Shown one piece after another: positions 35,930 through 44,465 of a stretch of 64,000 bases of DNA. The stretch spans positions 186,001 through 250,000 of the forward strand of contig NZ_SNAQ03000001.1 in NCBI RefSeq assembly GCF_004375085.3. The letters are read 5' to 3'. The position numbers were made by a program, and so were the translations under genes. Every line of letters starts with the position of its first letter. Position 1 is the first letter of the stretch. The DNA is from Lewinella sp. W8. Lineage in GTDB: Bacteria; Bacteroidota; Bacteroidia; Chitinophagales; Saprospiraceae. A model generated the notes under the pieces. The model was not told the origin of the DNA. It was given only the letters and a program-made list of their open reading frames with translations, and did not search any database.

Positions 35930-36060
35930 TAAGTATTACGCCCGAGCTTGATTCACTATTTGTACACAAATCAAGGCCGGGGAAGTTGTCTGGTGAGGGT
36001 AGAAGTTTGGATAAACGTGAATTGGTCACGGGGGAACAAAATCTTCCCCGGGCAGATTGC

Positions 36061-36068
36061 TACCTTCG
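36061..36068 (+). promoter_or_regulatory. -7 box of the polytopic membrane protein
   Basis: TACCTTCG, one base off TAnnTTTG, ending exactly 4 nt before the ATG at 36073; predicts a leaderless mRNA. Confidence 0.55.
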
Positions 36069-36072
36069 CATC

Positions 36073-38394
36073 ATGTCTGAGGAGAACTCATTGTCGGGTA
36101 ACCCCACCTGGCTTCGCCTGGGAGCTCTGGTAACCCTGTTGCTGGCGTCGATCATCTTCTGTTGGTATTTCGATGGCCTCATGCTGAATCCCAACCAGAA
36201 GGCCCCCACCTTCGGCGGGGACGGACTGACGATCCATTACAACCTGCAGTACCACGCCACCTACGGCAAGGGGCCCTTTCTCACCTCGCAGTATTACCCC
36301 CACCGGGAAAGCATCTTCATGACGGACGCCCAGGGCGTCCTGGCCGTGGCCCTGGCGGAGTTGCGCGACGTCTTTCCGGGTATCGAAGATTACTCGGCGG
36401 GCATTTCGAACGTCCTGGTTTTCTGGAGTAACCCAATTGCGGCTCTACTGCTCTTTTTGCTGTTTTTTCGCCTGGGCGTACGCCCGGGATGGGCGGTGGT
36501 TTTTGCCCTGCTGGTAAGCATGCTTTCCCCCCACATTTATCGGCAGGTGTGCGGGCACTACGCCCTGGGATACAGTTTCCTATTTCCGCTGCTGCTCCTC
36601 TATTTGTTCAGTCGGTCGGAGGGGTGGAGGCTCCTCGGCTTTTCGGCCCTGATGGTTGGCGTCATCTTTATCCTTGGCCTCAACAATCCCTACTTATTCG
36701 CCATTACGGGAGCCTTCCTTCTGGCCAGTTTGGGTCTGGCGGTGCTGATGCGCTTGCTGGGTAAACCAGTGCTCGGCACCGGAAGGATGCTGCACTGGCT
36801 CGGGGTGGTCGTGATCAGTGGCGGGGCCATCATGTGGGTGCTGGCGGCCACCGATATCGTCGAAGATCGGGTGCAGGTACCCTACGGTTTTTTCACCAAC
36901 ACGATGAAGCTGAAGGGACTGCTGTCCAGTCCGGACGTGCTGGGGGCGGACCTGGCCAACTGGATTGACGGAAACGAAGCGGACCCGCCCCGGGAGAGCC
37001 GCACTTTTCTCGGTTGGATTTCGATTTTGTTTTTGCTGGTGGCTCCCTTCGCGTGGCTCTTTCGAAAACGGCTGGCACCTGCGTCCTCGCCAAATGAAGG
37101 CGACTCCGCAAGGCCCGCTCTAACCGATGTCTTCCTGCCGGATAACCCCCGGATTTGGTTGCTGCTGGGTGGCGGTCTGCTGGCGCTGTTGTTTTCCTTT
37201 GGCCTGCCCTTCGAATGGTTCCGGGAGTGGTCTTACGATCACCTCGGGCGCATCCTTCAGTTTCGGGCACCGGCGCGTTTTGCCTGGCCATTTTATTACG
37301 TGTTGGCGGTGGCTGCGGCGCTGAGCGTGCACCTGGCCTGGTCGCACTTTACCGAACGGAAAAACCGGATTGGACAAATAATTATCCTCGTCGTGCTCGG
37401 CGTGTGGACGCTGCAGGCGCATCAGTACGTGACCAGCAGCCTGGACGGGCGGATTCACCACAATGGATTTCGTCCGAGTTCGCTGGCCCCGCTGGAGGCT
37501 ATTGCCGAAGAACACGCCATCAACTCCGCTGAGTACCAGGGAATTTACCTTCTCCCGACCGAGCATGGCTGGACCGATAAACTGCAACACCCCGGCGTGT
37601 GGCGCAGCAACTATAATGGCTACCAGCTTTCGGTTATTACCGGCCTGCCGCTCATCAACGGCAAGCTTTCCCGAATGTCGCTGGCGCAGTCGCTGGCGAG
37701 CATGCAGCTGGTGAGCCACCCCCTGTTAAAAAGGCCACTCCTGGATATCCTCGATGCCGACCGGGACATCCTCCTCCTGGCCTCCAGGGAAGACGACCTG
37801 GATCCCGGAGAAGCGAACCTTTTCGCGGCGGGGACTCCGGTATACGAAGACGAAAAAATTGGACTGCGGAAAATTTCCGTTGCGGACCTGCGGAGTCTGC
37901 ACCGGACAAGTGTGGACAGTACCCTCAACCAGGCCGCGGACACGCTGGGCCGTGCCCGGAGACACGACTTTTCCACCGGAACCGACCGGACCTACTTCGG
38001 GGAGCAAGCGGGTAAATTCCCTTCCGGGACTTCTGAAATCTGGGACCTCCCGATCAATCCGGATTTATGGAGCGATTCCGTAGAGGTAAGCGTCTGGACC
38101 TACGCCGATCCCGTGCGTTCCGGCGGCCCCCGCTTTACCCTGCGCGTATTCGGACAGGAGAACGAGCGTATCCACAAAATGCGTCGCTGGACGAACGAGT
38201 CCTTCGATACGGATCGGGGGTGGCTACGGGTGAACATGGCCTTCAGGATGCCTCCCGGTGCGACCCGGCTGACGCTGGAAGGAGATTTTTATTACCATTA
38301 CTGGCTGGACGAGTTGTGGCTTCGTCCGGTAGCCGAAGACATCTGTCTCCGCGCGGGGCGGGAGTTGCTGTGTAACAACTTCCGGGTCGAGTAG
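36073..38394 (+). CDS. Large polytopic membrane protein, possibly GT-C glycosyltransferase-like
   Basis: 773 residues from ATG 36073; earlier in-frame codons run through the MITE and are not coding. About 12 membrane helices in the first ~530 residues, then a soluble C-terminal domain of ~240 residues with beta-sandwich character near the end (FTLRVFGQENERIHKMRRW, ARLTLEGDFYYHYWLDELWL). The early loop FGGDGLTIHYNLQYHATYGKGPFLTSQYYPHRESIF after helix 1 recalls polyprenyl-sugar-dependent GT-C or YfhO-type proteins. Substrate unknown. A segment at ~residues 334-350 (APASSPNEGDSARPA) is encoded by a dispersed GCACCTGC motif. Confidence 0.7.
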   Translation: MSEENSLSGNPTWLRLGALVTLLLASIIFCWYFDGLMLNPNQKAPTFGGDGLTIHYNLQYHATYGKGPFLTSQYYPHRESIFMTDAQGVLAVALAELRDVFPGIEDYSAGISNVLVFWSNPIAALLLFLLFFRLGVRPGWAVVFALLVSMLSPHIYRQVCGHYALGYSFLFPLLLLYLFSRSEGWRLLGFSALMVGVIFILGLNNPYLFAITGAFLLASLGLAVLMRLLGKPVLGTGRMLHWLGVVVISGGAIMWVLAATDIVEDRVQVPYGFFTNTMKLKGLLSSPDVLGADLANWIDGNEADPPRESRTFLGWISILFLLVAPFAWLFRKRLAPASSPNEGDSARPALTDVFLPDNPRIWLLLGGGLLALLFSFGLPFEWFREWSYDHLGRILQFRAPARFAWPFYYVLAVAAALSVHLAWSHFTERKNRIGQIIILVVLGVWTLQAHQYVTSSLDGRIHHNGFRPSSLAPLEAIAEEHAINSAEYQGIYLLPTEHGWTDKLQHPGVWRSNYNGYQLSVITGLPLINGKLSRMSLAQSLASMQLVSHPLLKRPLLDILDADRDILLLASREDDLDPGEANLFAAGTPVYEDEKIGLRKISVADLRSLHRTSVDSTLNQAADTLGRARRHDFSTGTDRTYFGEQAGKFPSGTSEIWDLPINPDLWSDSVEVSVWTYADPVRSGGPRFTLRVFGQENERIHKMRRWTNESFDTDRGWLRVNMAFRMPPGATRLTLEGDFYYHYWLDELWLRPVAEDICLRAGRELLCNNFRVE

Positions 38395-38412
38395 GGAGGC
38401 GAGGAGATTAGG

Positions 38413-38949
38413 CTACTCCGTAGCAAAAACCTGCGTCCAGTAGCGATTACTTTCCCCGAAGCCCATGTGCTGGAAATTGGCGTTCATGAGGTTGAGGCAG
38501 TGGCCCTCGCTGTTGAACCATCCCTGCACCACACTGGCAATGTTGGGATAGTTCCAGGCGACGTTTTCGCCCACCCGGCGCCAGCGGTATCCGGTACGCG
38601 TTACCCGGTCGGATACCCGGGAGCCATCACTCCCCTGATGCTGCATTCGGTTCATTTGCGCCTGATCTTCCGAGTGAAGTTGGGCCGCGATCATGAGGCG
38701 TTCATCAATCTCCAGCGGGGCAACGGGGGGCATCAAAGTGTTGCCGCACCGGCAACCTTCGGCCCGGGTGGCGTTCACCAGGTTGAGGGCCTGCTGGGCC
38801 ATGGTCAGCTCCTCGTTGGAGACGTCGGAATTCGTGTCTTCGGTCGTTGGTGCTTCGGGGTCTTCGAATACCGGGTCACCGAAGGTCAGATCGGTCTGAC
38901 AAGCGGTAAACAGCAGAGCAAAAAGCAGAAACGAGAATATTCTTTGCAC
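38413..38949 (-). CDS. CAP (SCP/PR1)-domain lipoprotein
   Basis: 178 residues. Lipoprotein signal MQRIFSFLLFALLFTAC, an acidic Asp/Glu/Thr-rich linker (residues ~25-48), then a CAP domain: LNLVNATRAEGC, LEIDERLMIAAQLHSEDQAQ, VGENVAWNYPNIASVVQGWFNSEGHCLNLMNANFQHMGFG. The conserved histidines and E of the CAP cavity are present. Role of bacterial CAP lipoproteins is mostly unknown. Convergent with the membrane-protein gene. Confidence 0.9.
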   Translation of the reverse strand: MQRIFSFLLFALLFTACQTDLTFGDPVFEDPEAPTTEDTNSDVSNEELTMAQQALNLVNATRAEGCRCGNTLMPPVAPLEIDERLMIAAQLHSEDQAQMNRMQHQGSDGSRVSDRVTRTGYRWRRVGENVAWNYPNIASVVQGWFNSEGHCLNLMNANFQHMGFGESNRYWTQVFATE

Positions 38950-39117
38950 GATAAGGGGATTACGAGTTGAAGTGGGCAGACCTAACGTCCCGCCAAAGTG
39001 GAGGTCGTACGTCAGATATTGATTTTTATAAAATTTAACTTTCTCGTGCAGGCGCCCCGACCAATACCCGAAGGAATGTGTACGACGTCGGGTGTTCAGC
39101 TTCCAGGGGTGATTGCG

Positions 39118-39125
39118 TATCTTTG
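39118..39125 (+). promoter_or_regulatory. -7 box of the ABC-F gene
   Basis: TATCTTTG matches TAnnTTTG, 28 nt before the ATG at 39154. Confidence 0.6.
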
Positions 39126-39153
39126 CGGCCGCTTAACCCCAATATCTTGTCCC

Positions 39154-41079
39154 ATGCTCAGCGCCACTGGCATCTATCAGCAGTACGGAGATCGTATCCT
39201 CTTCAATAAGGTTTCCTTTGTCGTGATGCCCCGCGATAAAGTGGGACTGGTGGGGCGCAACGGAGCGGGGAAGTCCACCATGCTCAAAATCATTGCCGGC
39301 GATCAGACGCCGGACGAGGGGCACGTCACCCGCCCGTCGGGCACCACCCTCGGTTTTCTGCACCAGGAAATGGACCTGCCCACCGGCCGGACCGTCATGG
39401 AGGAAACCCTGACGGCCTTCGCGCACATTCAGGCCATGGAGGAGCGACTGGCCGAACTGAACCGGGAGATGGAAACCCGCACGGATTACGACACCGACTC
39501 CTACGCCAAGATGCTCGAGGAATTTACCTCCCTGACGGAGCGCTTTGCCCTGGTGGGGGGCATAACCATGGAAGCGGAGGCCGAGCGGGTACTCAAGGGA
39601 CTGGGTTTTGAACAAAAAGACTTCGGGCGTCAGACCACCGAATTTTCCGGTGGTTGGCAGATGCGGATCGAACTGGCCAAGATGCTGCTGCAGCGGCCAG
39701 ATTACCTGCTGCTGGACGAACCGACCAACCACCTGGACATTGAATCCATCATCTGGCTGGAGCAGTGGCTGACGACCTACACGGGCGCGGTCATCACCAT
39801 CAGTCACGATAAGCAGTTCCTGGACAACGTAACCAACCGGACGCTGGAAATTGAACTGGGGAAGGTCCACGACTACAAGGCGGGCTACAGTAAATACGTA
39901 GAGTTGCAGGCGGACCGGCGGGAAAAGGCCGAAGCGGCTTTCGAGAACCAGCAGAAGGTCATCGCCGACAAGGAGCGTACCATCAACCGGTTCATGGCCA
40001 AGGCCACCAAGACCAAGATGGCCCAGAGTATGCAAAAGCAGCTCGATAAGATCGAGCGCATTGAACTCGACGAGCAAAACACCGCCGTGATGAACCTGCG
40101 GTTTCCGAAGGCGCCGCGCAGCGGTGCCATCACCGTTACCGCCAGGAGCATCACCAAATCCTACGGAGACCTTAACGTTTTACGGGGCGTGGACCTGAAG
40201 ATTGACCGCGGGGACCGGGTGTCCTTTGTGGGGCAAAATGGACAGGGTAAGACCACCCTGGCAAAAATTCTCATCGGTCAACTTCCCGCTACGGCCGGGG
40301 ACGTGGAACTCGGCCACAACGTCAGCATCGGCTACTACGCCCAAAACCAGAGCGATGCCCTGGACGGTAAAAAAACGCTGCTGGAGACGCTGGAGGAAGT
40401 CAGCCCACCGGAAATGCGGACCCGGCTACGGGGTATCCTTGGGGCCTTTCTGTTCAGCGGGGAAGACGTGGACAAAAAAGTCATGGTGCTTTCCGGTGGG
40501 GAGCGCGCTCGTCTGGCCCTGGCGGCCATGCTGCTGCGGCCCTTCAATCTTCTGGTACTGGACGAACCAACGAACCACCTGGATATGGCCAGCAAGGACA
40601 TGCTGAAGCAGGCCCTGATGGACTACGACGGCACGCTGCTCGTCGTGAGCCACGACCGGGAATTCCTGGCGGGACTGACGGAGCGGACCATCGAGTTCCG
40701 GGATCACCAACTCTACGAGCACCTCGGGGACATCAACTTCTTCCTCGAAAAGCGTAAGCTGGAGGATATGCGGAGCGTGGAGCTGGAGAAGGCCGCCAAA
40801 GAAAGTGCGCCTACCCCGGCGGCGGCAGCCGCCGCGCCAAAGGTAGAACTGAGTTACGAAGAGCGCCGCCGCCTGCAAAAAGACGTGGGCAACGCCGAGC
40901 GGAAAATTGAACGCCTGGAAAAGGAAATCGAGAAATTGCACCTGTTGATGTCCGATCCGGACTTTTACAACGATGAGGCCCGGGTGGCCAAAACGAGTGG
41001 GGAACTGAGCGCAAAACAGGCGGATCTGGAAACGGCCATGGAAGCCTGGGAGACGGCCAGCGAAGCGCTGGGCGAATAA
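39154..41079 (+). CDS. ABC-F family ATPase
   Basis: 641 residues from ATG 39154 (MLSATGIYQQYGDRILFNKVSF), which follows a -7 box; codons before it are promoter sequence. Two ATPase domains: Walker A GRNGAGKST and GQNGQGKTT, signatures FSGGWQMR and LSGGERAR, Walker B LLLDEPTNHLD and LVLDEPTNHLD. They are joined by the ABC-F interdomain helix pair (ENQQKVIADKERTINRFMAKATKTKMAQSMQKQLDKIER). A C-terminal coiled coil follows an Ala/Pro-rich linker. No membrane domain. ABC-F proteins act on the ribosome in translation; the exact subgroup (Uup- or YdiF-like) cannot be fixed from this. Confidence 0.95.
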   Translation: MLSATGIYQQYGDRILFNKVSFVVMPRDKVGLVGRNGAGKSTMLKIIAGDQTPDEGHVTRPSGTTLGFLHQEMDLPTGRTVMEETLTAFAHIQAMEERLAELNREMETRTDYDTDSYAKMLEEFTSLTERFALVGGITMEAEAERVLKGLGFEQKDFGRQTTEFSGGWQMRIELAKMLLQRPDYLLLDEPTNHLDIESIIWLEQWLTTYTGAVITISHDKQFLDNVTNRTLEIELGKVHDYKAGYSKYVELQADRREKAEAAFENQQKVIADKERTINRFMAKATKTKMAQSMQKQLDKIERIELDEQNTAVMNLRFPKAPRSGAITVTARSITKSYGDLNVLRGVDLKIDRGDRVSFVGQNGQGKTTLAKILIGQLPATAGDVELGHNVSIGYYAQNQSDALDGKKTLLETLEEVSPPEMRTRLRGILGAFLFSGEDVDKKVMVLSGGERARLALAAMLLRPFNLLVLDEPTNHLDMASKDMLKQALMDYDGTLLVVSHDREFLAGLTERTIEFRDHQLYEHLGDINFFLEKRKLEDMRSVELEKAAKESAPTPAAAAAAPKVELSYEERRRLQKDVGNAERKIERLEKEIEKLHLLMSDPDFYNDEARVAKTSGELSAKQADLETAMEAWETASEALGE

Positions 41080-41339
41080 TGGGTGTTGGCCCAATTAAAT
41101 TTGGCCGAAGGGTGAATTTGTCGTTAAAGTGGGGGTAAAGTCCGGAAAGCGATATACTTTTTTTGGCGCTGGGGCGTATACTAGTGCACAAGATTTCCGG
41201 TTCGGTGCCGTCATCCTGTACGGTCCGGCCGGTGAGCGCACTTGAGAACGTCAGTTTTTTTTCACCCCACGACGCTACGATTCGGTATTTCATCTTCCTG
41301 GATTACAGAGTTTGCCTGCGTCCGTACACCCCGGTTTCC

Positions 41340-42539
41340 ATGAAAAATCTCCTTGTTCGCCTGGTTTTCCTGGTGTTCTCCGTTGTTTTCCTCGTCGGTT
41401 CTGATCGTTCGGACGTGGGAGAAACGACTACCTACAATCGGTTTGAGGTCCCGTTTTACGGTCAGCCCGTCCCGATTGAGTATGATCCGGGAATGCGGCT
41501 GCCGTCCCTGCAAAGTATTGAGCACGCCAACATCCGTTCGGCGGTTCGGCGCGCTGACCGGAGCCCCACGCGTCCGCTGCTGAACAGCTTGCTGGCCGCC
41601 AAAGAACGGTATGAACTCAACGATTTTCTTTTTTACAAACTCGCCCGTCTTTCTCTGCGCGTCATCTACGAAGGCCGTAACCGGAACGCCCAGGAGTTGG
41701 GCCTCTACAAAATGCTGGTGGACGTCGGTTTTGATGCCCGCCTTACCTTCCGTGGTGGTCGGGTCTTCGTTAATGTGTACACTTCTGAAGACCTCTTTGA
41801 GGTGCCCATCATCGACACCGGTAACCGCCCCTACGCGAACCTGAGTTGTATGGAACAGGACTGCAATGGCCGGCAACGACTATACATTTACGACGGTCAT
41901 CCGAATCCCCGGGGACGGTCCTTTGGCTTTCAACTGACCCGCTGGCCACGCCTGGCGGAACAACCCGTAGACCGCGAACTACGCTTCCTCTACCACGGCG
42001 TGCAGCAGAGCATGAAGGTGACCTACGACAAAACGATGGTCGACATCATGAAGGACTATCCCTTCATTCACGAATACTGTTACCTTGAAACCCCGCTCTC
42101 TAATACCCTGCGAAAGAGCCTGCTGCCCCAACTGGAGCACTACATGCAACGCATGGACGAACAGCAGCGACTGGAACTGCTGGCGAGCTTCACGCGGTCG
42201 GCCTTTGCCTACAAGGAAGACAGTGAATATTTCGGTCGCTCCAAGCCGATGGTGCCCGAAGAGCTGTTCGGCTATTCCTACTCGGATTGCGAAGATCGTT
42301 CGGCCCTTTTCTTTGCCCTCGTCCGGGACTTGCTGGACCTTCCCATGGCCGTGGTGGCCTACGACGATCACCTCACCGTTGCGGTGGGAAGTGAAACCAT
42401 TCCCGGTGATGCTTTCCGCATGAACGGGCAGCGATACGTGTTCTGCGATCCTACGGGGCCGCGTGCGTCCAGCCGGATCGGTATTATTCCTCCGGGATAC
42501 GAAGACAAAAAGTTTACGATTATCGGTGCTTACAAGTAG
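41340..42539 (+). CDS. Exported transglutaminase-like protein
   Basis: 399 residues from ATG 41340, which opens a signal or anchor segment (MKNLLVRLVFLVFSVVFLVG). The C-terminal third fits a transglutaminase-like core: YSYSDCEDRSALFFALVRDLLDLPMAVVAYDDHLTVAV followed by YVFCDPTGPR, giving a Cys-His-Asp triad at ~310, ~338 and ~371. The central part (KDYPFIHEYCYLETPLSNTLRKSLLPQL) looks like the preceding DUF3857-like context seen in related proteins, but this is weaker. Substrate unknown; a peptidase or amidase role outside the cytoplasm is possible. Confidence 0.65.
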   Translation: MKNLLVRLVFLVFSVVFLVGSDRSDVGETTTYNRFEVPFYGQPVPIEYDPGMRLPSLQSIEHANIRSAVRRADRSPTRPLLNSLLAAKERYELNDFLFYKLARLSLRVIYEGRNRNAQELGLYKMLVDVGFDARLTFRGGRVFVNVYTSEDLFEVPIIDTGNRPYANLSCMEQDCNGRQRLYIYDGHPNPRGRSFGFQLTRWPRLAEQPVDRELRFLYHGVQQSMKVTYDKTMVDIMKDYPFIHEYCYLETPLSNTLRKSLLPQLEHYMQRMDEQQRLELLASFTRSAFAYKEDSEYFGRSKPMVPEELFGYSYSDCEDRSALFFALVRDLLDLPMAVVAYDDHLTVAVGSETIPGDAFRMNGQRYVFCDPTGPRASSRIGIIPPGYEDKKFTIIGAYK

Positions 42540-42600
42540 CTGATTTTCAGCTGCTAGCAAAAGTTTTTTGCCCGATACTTGCCCGGAATCGGTGAATTAT

Positions 42601-42608
42601 TACTTTTG
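42601..42608 (+). promoter_or_regulatory. -7 box of the DUF2795 gene
   Basis: TACTTTTG matches TAnnTTTG; the leader to the ATG at 42676 would be about 63 nt. Confidence 0.6.
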
Positions 42609-42675
42609 TCCCCCAGTCCCGGGAAAACAAAATGCCCCCTGGCGGCTTTTTTTAAGTATAAAACGACGCGTTAGT

Positions 42676-42897
42676 ATGTATTGGACCCTTGAACTCGCTT
42701 CACACTTAGAAGATGCTCCCTGGCCTGCCACCCGGGACGAGCTCATCGACTATGCCATCCGCTCGGGCTCTCCACTAGAGGTGATCGAAAACCTCCAGGC
42801 AATGGAGGACGAAGGGGAAACCTACGAGATCATCGATGATATTTGGCCGGACTACCCCCGCAAGGATGACTTTCTTTTCAACGAAGATGAATACTAG
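42676..42897 (+). CDS. DUF2795 small acidic protein
   Basis: 73 residues from ATG 42676; codons upstream in frame belong to the leader. Sequence MYWTLELASHLEDAPWPATRDELIDYAIRSGSPLEVIENLQAMEDEGETYEIIDDIWPDYP matches the DUF2795 pattern (short helical domain, L-x-x-x-D/P-W-P-A-T-R-x-E-L). Very acidic C-terminus. Conserved across Bacteroidota, function unknown. Confidence 0.88.
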   Translation: MYWTLELASHLEDAPWPATRDELIDYAIRSGSPLEVIENLQAMEDEGETYEIIDDIWPDYPRKDDFLFNEDEY

Positions 42898-42954
42898 GTT
42901 TCGGAACGGACTTTAAGCTTTCCGAAAGCCGATGTATCATCCCAAAAAAATATG

Positions 42955-42982
42955 GAGCTGGCGAATTCCGCCGGCTCTTTTT
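42955..42982 (+). terminator. Terminator between the DUF2795 gene and cmk
   Basis: 9-bp stem GAGCTGGCG/CGCCGGCTC (one T-G pair), short AATTC loop, followed by TTTTT. An A-run before it makes it potentially bidirectional. A second inverted repeat (TTTCGGAA/TTCCGAAA) lies just upstream, at the end of the DUF2795 gene. Confidence 0.8.
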
Positions 42983-43017
42983 ATGCCCACTCCTTTCCCC
43001 CGATAAATTGCACCACC

Positions 43018-43695
43018 ATGAGGAATACCCCACGCTACACCATTGCCATTGACGGATACAGTGCCTGCGGAAAAAGTACTTTGGCCAGAGCTATGGCCCG
43101 GCGCCTGGGATATCGGTACGTAGACACGGGGGCCATGTATCGCATGGTGACCCTGCAGTTTTTGCGGGATGGGGTTGACATTGAAGACGATGGCGCGGTC
43201 GCAGGTGCCGTGGAATCATTGGAGGTTGACTTTACCCCCGGCACCAACCGGGCCTTACTTTGCGGCGAAGACGTCGAAGAAGAAATTCGTGGTTTGGCGG
43301 TCAGTAATTTTGTGAGCCCCGTGGCCGCGCTGCCGCGGGTGCGTGCCGCCATGAGAACCTTACAGCGGCAGTGGGGTGCAGACGGCGGCGTCGTGATGGA
43401 CGGCCGGGATATCGGCACGGTCATCTTTCCGAACGCCGACCTCAAAATCTTCGTTACCGCGGACCTGGAAACCCGGGTAGACCGCCGCCTGGCCGAGCTG
43501 ACCAGTGCCGGCCGCTCGGCCACCCGGGAAGCCGTCAAGCAAAATCTGCTGGAACGCGATCACATCGATTCCACCCGGGACGATAGTCCCCTCCGCCAGG
43601 CGGAGGATGCGGTGGAATTAGACAATTCTGAACTCTCGCTGGAGGCCTTCATCGACGAAGGGATGCGCCTGGTGGCGGAGCTGGAGGAAAAGTAG
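43018..43695 (+). CDS. cmk: Cytidylate kinase
   Basis: 225 residues from ATG 43018 (MRNTPRYTIAIDGYSACGKSTLARAMARRLGYRYVDTGAMYR). P-loop GYSACGKST, DTGAMYR, and VVMDGRDIGTVIFPNADLKIFVTAD are all family-typical. Phosphorylates CMP and dCMP. A GCAGGTGC copy at 43201-43208 falls within the CMP-domain segment AVAGAVESL; here it may be ordinary coding sequence. Confidence 0.97.
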   Translation: MRNTPRYTIAIDGYSACGKSTLARAMARRLGYRYVDTGAMYRMVTLQFLRDGVDIEDDGAVAGAVESLEVDFTPGTNRALLCGEDVEEEIRGLAVSNFVSPVAALPRVRAAMRTLQRQWGADGGVVMDGRDIGTVIFPNADLKIFVTADLETRVDRRLAELTSAGRSATREAVKQNLLERDHIDSTRDDSPLRQAEDAVELDNSELSLEAFIDEGMRLVAELEEK

Positions 43696-43780
43696 TTCCT
43701 GGTGTCGTCTTTTCCCAAAAGGCGACCGGGATTAGGTGGGACGTTTTCCTTAGCTTAGCCTGGTCAACCACCCGTCGATT

Positions 43781-44239
43781 ATGGCCAGAGAATTTTGGGA
43801 TTATTTCTACGTTGGGCTACAGCTCATTTTGTTCATGCTGTACGCCCTTGATTCCTATCCCGTAGTACTGGCGGTGATTCCGCCAGTCGCCTGGGGCGGG
43901 CTGTTTCTGGCCATCCTGGGGGCGGTGGTCAGCGTGCTTGGGTTGGTGCAGCTGGACAAAAGCCTGACGCCATTTCCCACCCCAAGGAAGGAGGGTGAAC
44001 TTATCCAGCATGGAGTATACCGCTGGGCCAGGCATCCGATTTATGCCGGAATTCTCTTCTTTGCCTTTGGATATGCCCTTTGGTCGGCATCCGCCACCCG
44101 ACTGGTGATGGCGGGCATGCTGCTCATCCTGTTCTTCTTCAAATCGCGCTACGAAGAGAAGATGCTGGAGGAACAGTACGGGGAGTATCGGGATTACCGC
44201 CGGAAAACCGGACGGTTTGGTCCGTGGATAAAGTCTTAG
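43781..44239 (+). CDS. Isoprenylcysteine carboxyl methyltransferase-like membrane protein
   Basis: 152 residues, four hydrophobic segments. Contains the ICMT/phospholipid methyltransferase signature GVYRWARHPIYAGILFFAFGYAL and the C-terminal EEKMLEEQYGEYRDYRRKTGRFGPWI (E..L...FG..Y..Y....P.. pattern). A SAM-dependent methylase in the membrane; the substrate of bacterial members is unknown. ~85 nt after cmk. Confidence 0.88.
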   Translation: MAREFWDYFYVGLQLILFMLYALDSYPVVLAVIPPVAWGGLFLAILGAVVSVLGLVQLDKSLTPFPTPRKEGELIQHGVYRWARHPIYAGILFFAFGYALWSASATRLVMAGMLLILFFFKSRYEEKMLEEQYGEYRDYRRKTGRFGPWIKS

Positions 44240-44257
44240 GATTCAGATTGGTACAAA

Positions 44258-44388
44258 GATCACTCGGCCGACGAGCCCGTCATCGGTTGCACCGAGACGT
44301 CTCGGCGGACGAGTTGACACGGTTCTAGTTGTGAATTTCCGGTAATCGGCCGAAACGCGAGGAATGAGCTGGTTTGTCCGCTGACCGG
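44258..44388. repeat. Modular dispersed intergenic repeat block
   Basis: Matches 6393-6485 (GATCACTCGGCCG, then CTCGGCGGACGAGTT, then CGGCCGAAACGCGAGG) and shares its right end with 52031-52079 and 52330-52376. Lies between the convergent methyltransferase and cydB genes; no gene in 44240-44465. Confidence 0.7.
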
Positions 44389-44465
44389 AAAAACCTGGCC
44401 ATACCCAGTTCCCGGCACCCGCCACCGGCCAAAATCACGCTGGCTTCCGCCTGCCGCCACTGCCG

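Noticed and set aside
35812..36072. 87-codon N-terminal extension of the polytopic membrane protein
   Set aside because: Those codons read through the MITE and the -7 box; the ATG at 36073 lies 4 nt after the promoter and opens a normal first helix region.
43201..43208. GCAGGTGC in cmk as an inserted repeat
   Set aside because: It falls in a normal-length stretch of cmk without an evident insert, so it may be chance.
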